A stretch of 36,113 nt of DNA from Candidatus Kapaibacterium sp. GTDB taxonomy: Bacteria > Bacteroidota > Ignavibacteria > Kapaibacteriales > Kapaibacteriaceae. This document shows, piece by piece, positions 25,422 through 32,892 of this stretch. The translations under genes and the position numbers were made by a program. The stretch spans positions 1-36,113 of the forward strand of contig VERF01000022.1 in assembly GCA_018882895.1 (NCBI GenBank). The letters are read 5' to 3'. The notes beneath the pieces are model-generated. The model was given only the letters and a program-made list of their open reading frames with translations, was not told where the DNA came from and did no database searches. The stretch's first letter is position 1; each line of letters starts with the position of its first letter.

Positions 25422-25997
25422 TTACCGGCTGTTGACCGGTGTTTTGGAGAGGATCGTAGCCGTGCTCGATTGCCGCAGACGCTGCTCGAGACGTGCCCGT
25501 TGGAACGTGAAAATACGAAAGGCAACGGGCTCGCCGTGCGCGTGGAGCACGCGCACGGTGGTCCAGAGCGTGCTACCGATGAGCTCGACGCCGGTCATAT
25601 CCGAATACTGGATCACGATGGGGCCGGGCCTAACGATCGGGCGCACAACCAGAGCCAGCGTACGCACGCGCGTACGCTGAAAATGCAGTCTAAGCATGAT
25701 CTGGGTCATGAGCACGCCCCCTATCAGCGGCAAAGCATACCGAAACACCGTCGGCGGCTCGATCCTGTAGCAGACCATTGCCACGCCCACCGTTGCTAGA
25801 ACGCCGCAGAGCGACAGTATGACGCCCGGAGCACTGTAGAGCAGCAGAAGGTCTTCGCCGGAAAGCTTTCGGCGCAGCTCAAGATTGTCCAGAATTTGAC
25901 GAAATGCCAGGGCCCCAAAGAGCAAAACGCCGAACGCGAACGCCACATAAGCGCCGTGCTGCAGGATGGTCCATGGGTCGAGATACGATATTGTCAT
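25422..25997 (-). CDS. Small membrane protein of unknown function
   Basis: A 191-residue protein with three predicted membrane segments (about 16-34, 56-77, 87-103), then about 85 cytoplasmic-looking residues with a beta-rich stretch (VRTLALVVRPIVRPGPIVIQ, about 111-130) and a basic end. The layout resembles small PH-domain/DUF membrane proteins, but I do not recognise a family. First gene of the long minus-strand run and divergent from rodZ across 87 bp. An imperfect promoter element (TAAAATTG, minus strand, 26012-26005) sits almost at its start. Confidence 0.65.
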   Translation of the reverse strand: MTISYLDPWTILQHGAYVAFAFGVLLFGALAFRQILDNLELRRKLSGEDLLLLYSAPGVILSLCGVLATVGVAMVCYRIEPPTVFRYALPLIGGVLMTQIMLRLHFQRTRVRTLALVVRPIVRPGPIVIQYSDMTGVELIGSTLWTTVRVLHAHGEPVAFRIFTFQRARLEQRLRQSSTATILSKTPVNSR

Positions 25998-26038
25998 TTG
26001 TCCACAATTTTATGCTATTGGAGTGCGTTGTTTTCCAT

Positions 26039-26046
26039 CATATTTG
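26039..26046 (+). promoter_or_regulatory. Candidate one-mismatch promoter element for rodZ
   Basis: CATATTTG differs from TAnnTTTG at one base. ATTG ends 18 bp upstream, a plausible -33 element at the spacing expected in Bacteroidetes. It lies 39 bp before the ATG at 26085 in an AT-rich gap. Confidence 0.3.
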
Positions 26047-26084
26047 TGTCGCCCAACACTTTACTCCCGATCCATTCACCTGCC

Positions 26085-27101
26085 ATGGATCAGCTCTCGC
26101 AGCGACTCAATCAGGAACGCGTTCGTAGCGGCCTTTCAACCTTCGATCTTGCACAGAGAACGAAGATACGGGAGCCGTATATCCAAGCGATCGAGAAGGG
26201 TGACTACAACGTTCTGCCGGCCGTTTACGTTCGCTCGTTCATCAGAACCATGGGCAATGAGTTAGGTGTTCCGCAGGGAGAGATCAACCGACTGATCAAA
26301 CAGTGTCTCGACTCAGATGAGTCGTCAGGTTCCGGAGCATTGCAACGCGACGCCCAGTCGGCCCCTTCCTCACGCAATGCCGCATCAACGGAATCCTCAG
26401 ACCCGCTGGCCCCGATCATCGAGTTTGTGCAGACTTTACGGTCGAGCATCGATGTTACAAACCTGATGGCCAACCGCCGAAGGGTGATGATCATCATCGG
26501 CTCATTGATCGTTGCTCTCATTGCCGTCTGGTTCTTCTTTGGCCGCTCGGCTGGGAACTCCGATGGCGGCATCCCTTCAGAGATCGTCGACATTTCCAGT
26601 CCGGTCGCCGAAGACAGTTTGATTCTCACAGCCACGACGACGGACACGGCCGAACTGACCATGACGATTGACGGCACGAGGTATCAGAAGTTCATTGTCT
26701 TCCCTGAGACCGAGTACCGCTGGAGTGCCATGAAGAGGTTCACCGTAAGCAACATCTTCAATGCCGGTGCGATCGAGTTTGCGCGTGATGGCAAGCCCCT
26801 TCCCCGATATGGGAAAAGGGGCGAGGTGCTCCGCGAACTAGTGATCACGCGCACCGAAGTGGTAGCGTCGAACACCAGTACGAAGATGATCACACCACCA
26901 TCGGATCCGGAGCGGGCCCGACGTGATTCGATCGTCGAACAGCAACGTCGGGATTCGATCCGTGCCGTGCGTCGCAAGGAGCGCCTGCAAAGTCGCGAGT
27001 TGGCCAAGAAGAAGAAACCCGCCGCCAAGCCGGAGCGTCAACGCCGGGCACGGGCCGAAGAGCCCCCTATCCTGCGCACGCCACCACGAGGTGTGCGGTA
27101 G
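26085..27101 (+). CDS. rodZ: RodZ-like cell-shape protein (HTH, single TM, DUF4115)
   Basis: A 338-residue bitopic protein. Cytoplasmic N-terminal helix-turn-helix (about 4-70: LSQRLNQERVRSGLSTFDLA, then REPYIQAIEKGDYNVLP), Ser-rich linker, one membrane segment (about 134-153, VMIIIGSLIVALIAVWFFFG), then a periplasmic DUF4115-like beta domain (about 178-245, with NIFNAGAIEFARDGKPLP). In other bacteria RodZ links MreB to the elongation machinery. Unusual here is a long C-terminal tail (about 275-338) rich in Arg and Lys with repeated RRDSI and KKK runs. The start at 26085 is chosen because the HTH begins there; the longer frame upstream is unlike the family. No mreBCD genes in the window. Converges on the T9SS gene with 15 bp between stops. 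Confidence 0.82.
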   Translation: MDQLSQRLNQERVRSGLSTFDLAQRTKIREPYIQAIEKGDYNVLPAVYVRSFIRTMGNELGVPQGEINRLIKQCLDSDESSGSGALQRDAQSAPSSRNAASTESSDPLAPIIEFVQTLRSSIDVTNLMANRRRVMIIIGSLIVALIAVWFFFGRSAGNSDGGIPSEIVDISSPVAEDSLILTATTTDTAELTMTIDGTRYQKFIVFPETEYRWSAMKRFTVSNIFNAGAIEFARDGKPLPRYGKRGEVLRELVITRTEVVASNTSTKMITPPSDPERARRDSIVEQQRRDSIRAVRRKERLQSRELAKKKKPAAKPERQRRARAEEPPILRTPPRGVR

Positions 27102-27116
27102 CAGAATCGGTAAACC

Positions 27117-30100
27117 CTATCGAATTAGTGTCATCACTTTCGAGTAGACCCTGCCGCCGAGCGTAAGGCGCGCCACGTATGTGCCGCTTGGTGCCGCAGT
27201 TCCGTCCGATCGACGTCCGTCCCATTCCACTGGCGATGTTCCCAAACGTGCAGGCGCGGCCTCGTCGACGAGTACTGCAACAAGCGCACCCATCAGGTCG
27301 ATTATCTCGAATCGGACCGGAACTGGATCTTGTACCACGTAATGGAACACCGCCTGACCGGCTGAGGGATCCGGGAAGGGGCCTGACAGCACCGACATCC
27401 GCGCCTCGCGTAGGTGCACATTGACGACGTGTGAGTGTGATAATGTACCGTCAATATCGACCTGCCGCAGCCGATATTCATACGTGCTTCCTTGCAGAAC
27501 CTCGCGGTCAGTGTATGAGTAATCACGAGTGACCTCGGAATTTCCCGCACCCGGCACGAATCCGATGGTCTGCCATGGCCTCAGCGTATCGGCTGCCCCA
27601 TTCCCAGTGGCAACTGAATCCCGAGCCTCACCTGAACGGGCTGGATCACTGACCATGCGCCGCTCAATGAAGAACCCTGAGTTGTCCTGCTCGGTAGCAG
27701 TCTGCCAGAAGAGATCCACGGCGAGTTCACGCCCTCGCCCGTCGAAGTGGACGAGCTCTATGGGGGAAAAATTATTGCAGTATTTGGATGGTTGCGTCAT
27801 ACCGAAATATGGTCTGAGAAGCGGAATCCAGGAGCCCCGAGTGAACGTCTCAAAGCCGCCAACAGTACCCTTGGCATCGAGATGTGGGAATAATGGAGCG
27901 TTATTGTTCGGTACAAACGGCTTCCAGTCTGCGCCATTTGCTGTGCCGCTGTAGGCAAACAAGGCATTGTTTGGCACTTGTCCATTTTGGAGCTGTACTC
28001 TGAACCTCCGATCTACCAGCAGGCTAACCGAGCTGTCACGAGGCGCTCCGGGTTCAGAAAAAAGCGTGGTAACCATTCCCATGGCGCCGGCAGATGCGCC
28101 AAGTTCGAATCCCTTGGGACCGATTTGTCGAACCGATAACCAGTATCGCCCCCGATTGAGCCGAATCGTCTTCGGGAGTAAGTAGGTGCCATAGCGCCCG
28201 AAGTGCGGTCCTGAATCCTGGCTGAGATCATCTTCTCCGCGGTTGCGCACCATCACCGAAGACGTTACAGGCTGTGAACCCGGAAAGCCATTTACATCAC
28301 GGTAAATGGCGAACTCGATCTGATCGGGGCTCTTGTTGCGCTCAGCCCAGAAGGCTTGATACCCCAGGATGTCTTCAGTCGGCATCTCAAATCTCATGGC
28401 AATGCGTCCACCCGGAGCGTTGAGACCCGCTCCGCTGACTCCAGAGAACACTGAAGACTCTACATCGTTCGTTGGATTCGCTGGATTATCCTCGTAGGCG
28501 ATTGACGGGCCCAAGGGCAAACGAAAGGTCTTAACTAGATCATCGACTTCGAAACACCCGTAACTAAAAGTGTTGACCCTTGCACCGACAAAACCCGATT
28601 CTACGCACCGCAGATCGATTGAAGGCAGAAAAGCCCATACGTTTGCCTTCGACGGTCGCCAAGATAATCGAAATTGGCTAATATAGATGGGATTTGAAGC
28701 GCAAGTGGGGAAATCAGTGTTGTCTTTGCAAAAAGTTGCAGAAATATTTGTGTTGAGCCAACCATGCCAACTGTATGCCGCCAGACGCATTCGGATTGAT
28801 ACGCTATTTAACATCGAACTAGGAACCATTGTGTACGGCTGTATCAACCAGAGGTTGCTCACCTCCATATAACTTTCGCAACTATCGTAGAGGACCTTTA
28901 CGTTGTCGATATAGAAGTTATCCTCGTCGTCAACCGGGCCGGGTCTATCGGTATTCATGAGGCAGCTAGCACGCAACCGGAAACGAAAGTTGCGGGCTCC
29001 TTGTCCGACCCACTTCAGCACAGTATCGGGAATCGGGATGATGAGTTTAAAGAATTCAGCATCCTTGCCATCATCGTAGAAATCCTCCCGAATGCCCCCT
29101 TTGTTGGGAAGTGAATTGTTCCGAAGCTGCTTGTTGTATTCTATCTCGTCAAATCCTCGAGCATACCCTCCTCCGCCCCATATCTGATATGGCTGCACAT
29201 ACTCGGTTTTCAGACCCTGATAGTCGAGCAACCACTCTTTGACGTTCGTAATGCCATTGACGCCATCATCCGATGGGCGAGCAAACTCGATAAGAAGCTT
29301 GTCGGGCTCGCGATATGTTGTCACGTACCCGTCTGCCTTCATCATACCCACTCGGTGCTCGGGCCCCAATAGGCGCAGATCGGAGAACCCCCGTGCGATG
29401 CTCGGCAGTTTTCCCGCTCGCTGATAGGAAATTGATAGCACAGGGCGCTTCCCAGCAGTGAGATCGATCGGAAACGAACGGATCTCGTCGCCCCCCCACG
29501 CACCTGGTGCAGGAATCTCTGATCCGTCATGCGTTACACGATTCAGGCGCAAGACCGGTGAATTGAGCCGCATTTCAGGGGCGTTCTGTGCTCGATGTTC
29601 ACCCATCGGAGGAAGCGGATTATGAGTGTTGAGTGCGCCGTCAACAACTTCCGCATGATGGTTCACCCACATGAGAACTGACGGCACGGCTACACCGTTG
29701 ATCACGTGGAACTCGCCCCCTTTGTCCGCGAAATCACGCAGCCTACGCATACTAAAGAGAGCTACTCCGGATGTATCGTCGAAGGGCCACTGATCCCTGA
29801 TTGGTTCGCCACTGTTAGTAAGGGCATCAACAGTGATCCTGCACGTCAGCGGCCCGATGTTCTTATCGACAAGGGGATTGGGTTCAAATGGAGGAAATAC
29901 CACCTTGATGAACTCATACGGTAGCACCGCCGTGCCAGGGGGCTGGAATGGATTGTTTCTTCCACTTGCGTCACACCGAAACACCTGCGACAGATTGGTG
30001 TCGCGCAGAGCCGCATCAGTAACATCGCGAGTGCTTCGGTAGATGACCTCGCCCGTGGCCTGGTTGATGAACTGGCACTGCACCCGCAGGTTCATACCAT

Positions 30101-31691
30101 TGGTGATATAGTTTGCCCCCTGAGGCCCCTGTACATCATTGGCAAGGCGCTGTACGATGGCGACCGGTTGCACCGCACCCAGCCGCTGATCGCCTGCAAG
30201 GATCTCATAGCCACGCACCGAGTCTGCAGGAACGACTCTGCTGAACGCTAGGCTCGCCTCCGAACGGCGCTCTCGAATGCGATACGATGTGCTTACGCAG
30301 CGTGCTACGTTTCGGTGCTGTTTGAAGCCGATCGCCAGAAAATCCTTCGGCACATCGCCGACCGTAGCGGCATCACCACCGGCTCGCACGCCCCCTGCCG
30401 GATCCGTCGATACATTATACAGATACTCGGTGCTCTGCAGATACTTTGGAGCGCTATAGTCAAGCTCGGTAGATGTCGGCAGGGGGCTTGGAAACCCCGA
30501 CCAGTTTAGGCGTCGCGACGGACCGGCAATGCCGATGGTGGAATTGCATCTCACCCATGTCGAGGCCGGAAGCGGATTGGGCGAGGCCGCAGGGGCCCTA
30601 CCGTGAAACCGTTCGTAGTGGATCGTCAGCGAACTGTCGTTTCGACAAAGAATCACCTGCATGGAAAATCGATAATGCTCACCCGACGTTGGGCGGTTGT
30701 CAGGAGCAAAGTCCACCGTCTGTGTTGTTTGATTTCGAACGCGTGCCTGCTTCGTACCGATCGGTGTCAGGTTCACGAAGTAGATCACCAGTGTGTCGTT
30801 TGAGGCAGAACGACGGAAGTAGACTCGCGAAAAGTCGTCAACAACTCCGGTCGATGGGTCTCTGACAGACACCTGAAGATCGTCCCAGGCAGGTGCGATG
30901 ATCTGCGGCATGACGCTACCCCAAATGCTGCTCAGGCCGGCCGAATCGAGCATGGAGTTTGTCCTGGACCTCATGCCACTTTCCGGGTTCGATGGTTTGC
31001 CTCCGCAGGCAACCTGCTGCAAGCCCCAATCGTCTGCTGTCGCGTCTAGTAGCCCGTCACCGGAGCGCGTACGTATGTCGTCCGACTGCGGATCGTACGC
31101 TGACATGGTACCCGGTCTGACCTCGCTGCGTCTGCGCGAAACTGGAAATCCGAACTGGTCAACATCATAGAAGTAGCGCCGATTCGAGAAAGCAATCAGT
31201 CCATTGGTGGAGACGTAGAACGAATCCTGTCGCACACCATTGAATGCAAAGGGGAATCCGATTGCGATTGGGCCGGCAAATGCATTGTCTGTCGAGTCCT
31301 GCTGATTGCCGGGATTTCGAAAGTAGGCCCAGCCACCGGTCTGATTCTGCCGTGGATCCGTCCAGTGCTGGCTCGGCTTCTGATTCGGACCTGAGAGGAT
31401 GCGAAACCACGAGGTTTGATTGAACAGAGTATCACGAAACGGCGCAGCAAGCGGTCGCCAGACGTCAGATGATCGTTCATCCGAATCGACGAAGTAATAC
31501 CCCGTCGAGATTGCCGGATGTGTTCTCGGATTAAGACCCGATGATTGGAATGGTCGCGGAGTCGACGCAAAAGGGCCGTGCGTTGTGCTTGACCTCTGCA
31601 CACGATCGGCATCTTTGTCAGTGAGCGCGTGCGCCGATACGTGCGCAACGATCGCTAGGATGATAATAATAGGAGCGGACAACGCAGGCAT
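27117..31691 (-). CDS. Giant T9SS cargo protein, paralogue 1
   Basis: A 1524-residue secreted protein. Signal peptide about 1-20 (MPALSAPIIIILAIVAHVSA). A region near 120-330 (IGFPFAFNGVRQDSFYVSTNGLIAFS) resembles beta-sandwich or nidogen-like surface modules. After a segment with VQPVAIVQRLANDVQGPQG it is collinear with the partial protein encoded at 32893-36113 right to the end. Both share a DDGKDAE block and a DDEDNFYIDNVK motif that may bind calcium. The last 90 residues (FPDPSAGQAVFHY ... VEWDGRRSDGTAAPSGTYVARL ... KVMTLIR) are a type A T9SS sorting domain. A stretch encoded at about 28515-28860 is replaced relative to the paralogue and holds six of its cysteines. Function unknown; probably a surface-layer or adhesin-like protein. 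A strong Shine-Dalgarno and promoter element precede it. Confidence 0.88.
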   Translation of the reverse strand: MPALSAPIIIILAIVAHVSAHALTDKDADRVQRSSTTHGPFASTPRPFQSSGLNPRTHPAISTGYYFVDSDERSSDVWRPLAAPFRDTLFNQTSWFRILSGPNQKPSQHWTDPRQNQTGGWAYFRNPGNQQDSTDNAFAGPIAIGFPFAFNGVRQDSFYVSTNGLIAFSNRRYFYDVDQFGFPVSRRRSEVRPGTMSAYDPQSDDIRTRSGDGLLDATADDWGLQQVACGGKPSNPESGMRSRTNSMLDSAGLSSIWGSVMPQIIAPAWDDLQVSVRDPSTGVVDDFSRVYFRRSASNDTLVIYFVNLTPIGTKQARVRNQTTQTVDFAPDNRPTSGEHYRFSMQVILCRNDSSLTIHYERFHGRAPAASPNPLPASTWVRCNSTIGIAGPSRRLNWSGFPSPLPTSTELDYSAPKYLQSTEYLYNVSTDPAGGVRAGGDAATVGDVPKDFLAIGFKQHRNVARCVSTSYRIRERRSEASLAFSRVVPADSVRGYEILAGDQRLGAVQPVAIVQRLANDVQGPQGANYITNGMNLRVQCQFINQATGEVIYRSTRDVTDAALRDTNLSQVFRCDASGRNNPFQPPGTAVLPYEFIKVVFPPFEPNPLVDKNIGPLTCRITVDALTNSGEPIRDQWPFDDTSGVALFSMRRLRDFADKGGEFHVINGVAVPSVLMWVNHHAEVVDGALNTHNPLPPMGEHRAQNAPEMRLNSPVLRLNRVTHDGSEIPAPGAWGGDEIRSFPIDLTAGKRPVLSISYQRAGKLPSIARGFSDLRLLGPEHRVGMMKADGYVTTYREPDKLLIEFARPSDDGVNGITNVKEWLLDYQGLKTEYVQPYQIWGGGGYARGFDEIEYNKQLRNNSLPNKGGIREDFYDDGKDAEFFKLIIPIPDTVLKWVGQGARNFRFRLRASCLMNTDRPGPVDDEDNFYIDNVKVLYDSCESYMEVSNLWLIQPYTMVPSSMLNSVSIRMRLAAYSWHGWLNTNISATFCKDNTDFPTCASNPIYISQFRLSWRPSKANVWAFLPSIDLRCVESGFVGARVNTFSYGCFEVDDLVKTFRLPLGPSIAYEDNPANPTNDVESSVFSGVSGAGLNAPGGRIAMRFEMPTEDILGYQAFWAERNKSPDQIEFAIYRDVNGFPGSQPVTSSVMVRNRGEDDLSQDSGPHFGRYGTYLLPKTIRLNRGRYWLSVRQIGPKGFELGASAGAMGMVTTLFSEPGAPRDSSVSLLVDRRFRVQLQNGQVPNNALFAYSGTANGADWKPFVPNNNAPLFPHLDAKGTVGGFETFTRGSWIPLLRPYFGMTQPSKYCNNFSPIELVHFDGRGRELAVDLFWQTATEQDNSGFFIERRMVSDPARSGEARDSVATGNGAADTLRPWQTIGFVPGAGNSEVTRDYSYTDREVLQGSTYEYRLRQVDIDGTLSHSHVVNVHLREARMSVLSGPFPDPSAGQAVFHYVVQDPVPVRFEIIDLMGALVAVLVDEAAPARLGTSPVEWDGRRSDGTAAPSGTYVARLTLGGRVYSKVMTLIR

Positions 31692-31696
31692 TGCGG

Positions 31697-31702
31697 CCTC
31701 CT
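31697..31702 (-). promoter_or_regulatory. Shine-Dalgarno for T9SS paralogue 1
   Basis: AGGAGG on the minus strand, 5 nt before the ATG at 31691. A consensus site that fixes the start. Confidence 0.7.
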
Positions 31703-31738
31703 CAGATTGTCATTGAGTAAAGTACTATCTACATCGAC

Positions 31739-31746
31739 CAAAGCTA
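31739..31746 (-). promoter_or_regulatory. Candidate -7 promoter element for T9SS paralogue 1
   Basis: The minus strand reads TAGCTTTG, an exact TAnnTTTG match, 47-55 bp upstream of the ATG in the 135-bp gap after the isomerase gene. GTTC, 18 nt further up and part of an inverted repeat, is the nearest thing to a -33 element. Confidence 0.45.
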
Positions 31747-31755
31747 TCGCGTCTT

Positions 31756-31768
31756 GTTCCGCTGGAAC
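31756..31768. repeat. Inverted repeat upstream of the paralogue 1 promoter
   Basis: GTTCC-GCT-GGAAC, a perfect 5-bp palindrome with a 3-bp centre, 9 bp upstream of the TAGCTTTG element. Candidate operator. The rest of the 31692-31826 gap shows nothing else that I can identify. Confidence 0.4.
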
Positions 31769-31826
31769 TTACTCTTTTATTCAATACGCTCACCTCGCTC
31801 CTGGCAGCATCCCGAGAAGCCGGTTG

Positions 31827-32813
31827 CTATCGATCAGCACCCACGCTTATCTGCGCTCTGACGACATCATGCAGTCGAATGACGCCGACCAGTATGTTGG
31901 CATCGACCACCGGCAAGACTCCTATCTGACGTTGCCGCGACTCCATCGTATGGAGGGCCTTGTGCAGAGTTGCTGTTGGCGATATCATGGTGGGCTTGGA
32001 GGTCATCACCGATGCCACAGAGCCGGCAGAAAGGTCAACCCCGCGCTCGACGAGTCGACGTACGTCTCCGTCGGTCAATATCCCGAGCAGAGCGCCCCGT
32101 TCATCCACCACGCATACGATTCCGAGAGCGCGGGCATCAAGCTCGTGGATCGCCCCCTCAATGGTCGCCTCTGGTGCAATCTGCGGTACGGACGCTCCAG
32201 TGTGCATGTGCTGTGCAACAACCTGCGTAAGAAGCGAACCAATAGCTCCCTGAGGATGCGTAGAAGTAAGCACGTTAACCGAGTCGGGCATCTGATGAGA
32301 CACCGACATCACCAACAGATCCGCCAATACCAGCGCTGTAGTTGTGCTCGCTGATGGCAGCAGGTTCATTCGATCGAACTCGCGCTCGATCGGCGCCAGC
32401 AGCGATATATCCGCCCTATCTGAGATCGTGCTTATCCGTTGAGAAGTGATGCTGACAATCCTGACGTGATCCCGCTGAATCACGTCGAGGAGTTGAATCA
32501 GCTCCCGAGTCTCGCCACTCTTCGAGAACAGCACGAGCAAGGTTCCCGGTTTGACGGCACCAAGATCGCCATGCAGTGCATCTGTGCTGTGCATGAAGCG
32601 TGCAGTGGCGCCCAGACTTGTCAGCGAGGCGGCAAACTTCTGCGCCACAAAGCTCGACTTACCGACGCCCGACGTGACGATTTGCTGAGCTGATAGTATT
32701 GCGCTGACCGCGGCCTGATAGGTCTCGTCAAGGTGTTCTTCGAGCAGATCAAGAGCACGTCGCTGACGTCTCAGTGCTTCCTTGACATCGTCAGAAAGGG
32801 GGCTTGTATTCAT
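31827..32813 (-). CDS. kdsD: Arabinose-5-phosphate isomerase (KdsD/KpsF/GutQ family)
   Basis: A 328-residue protein with an N-terminal SIS domain (about 35-180) and two CBS domains (about 205-325). It should convert D-ribulose-5-phosphate to D-arabinose-5-phosphate for KDO synthesis. Family motifs: TSGVGKSSFVAQKFAASL (47-64, first loop), ALHGDLG (79-85), LFSKSGET (95-102, sugar-phosphate binding), ASTTTALVLAD (155-165), and HPQGAIGSLL (186-195), which contains the His expected in the active site. The frame is open to an ATG at 32855, but that ATG and the next codons lie in the loop and one arm of the terminator of the upstream gene, so I start at MNTSPL. No kdsA/B/C or lpt gene is adjacent. 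Confidence 0.87.
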   Translation of the reverse strand: MNTSPLSDDVKEALRRQRRALDLLEEHLDETYQAAVSAILSAQQIVTSGVGKSSFVAQKFAASLTSLGATARFMHSTDALHGDLGAVKPGTLLVLFSKSGETRELIQLLDVIQRDHVRIVSITSQRISTISDRADISLLAPIEREFDRMNLLPSASTTTALVLADLLVMSVSHQMPDSVNVLTSTHPQGAIGSLLTQVVAQHMHTGASVPQIAPEATIEGAIHELDARALGIVCVVDERGALLGILTDGDVRRLVERGVDLSAGSVASVMTSKPTMISPTATLHKALHTMESRQRQIGVLPVVDANILVGVIRLHDVVRAQISVGADR

Positions 32814-32831
32814 AGTCTGCGAATATCGTGC

Positions 32832-32870
32832 AAAAAAGAAGAGCCCCCGACGCATGCGCCGGGGGCTCTT
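32832..32870 (-). terminator. Strong Rho-independent terminator of T9SS paralogue 2
   Basis: AAGAGCCCCCG (32839-32849) and CGGGGGCTCTT (32860-32870) form a perfect 11-bp GC-rich stem around ACGCATGCGC. On the minus strand it is followed by TTCTTTTTTG. It lies 23 bp after the stop codon of the gene at 32893 and is the best terminator in the window. Confidence 0.93.
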
Positions 32871-32892
32871 TCAATTCGATACGATCAGTTGC

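Larger units (their letters stand above)
2019..32803. repeat. Dispersed heptamer AGGGGGC (32 copies on both strands)
   Basis: Plus-strand starts: 2019, 7638, 9851, 13314, 14069, 17453, 18326, 18864, 21334, 22002, 23443, 25344, 29937, 30481, 32797. Minus-strand copies (GCCCCCT on the given strand): 3466, 4391, 6666, 8973, 11201, 14975, 16014, 17910, 19779, 22838, 25716, 27062, 29094, 29715, 30115, 30390, 32152. All lie inside genes: 18 are in the coding-strand sense and 14 antisense, so neither gene strand nor one codon pair explains them. Thirty are followed by G or T. Confidence 0.75.

Noticed and set aside
31707-32354. Plus-strand open frame of 215 codons opposite the isomerase gene and its downstream gap
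   Set aside because: No recognisable domain, overlaps conserved CBS domains on the minus strand.
2019-32803. G-quadruplex explanation for the G-runs
   Set aside because: The runs are single and about 1 kb apart; I saw no cluster of four G-runs within a short distance.
32839-32870. Terminator hairpin as part of the AGGGGGC word family
   Set aside because: It contains CGGGGGC and GCCCCCG, not AGGGGGC; it was counted apart.
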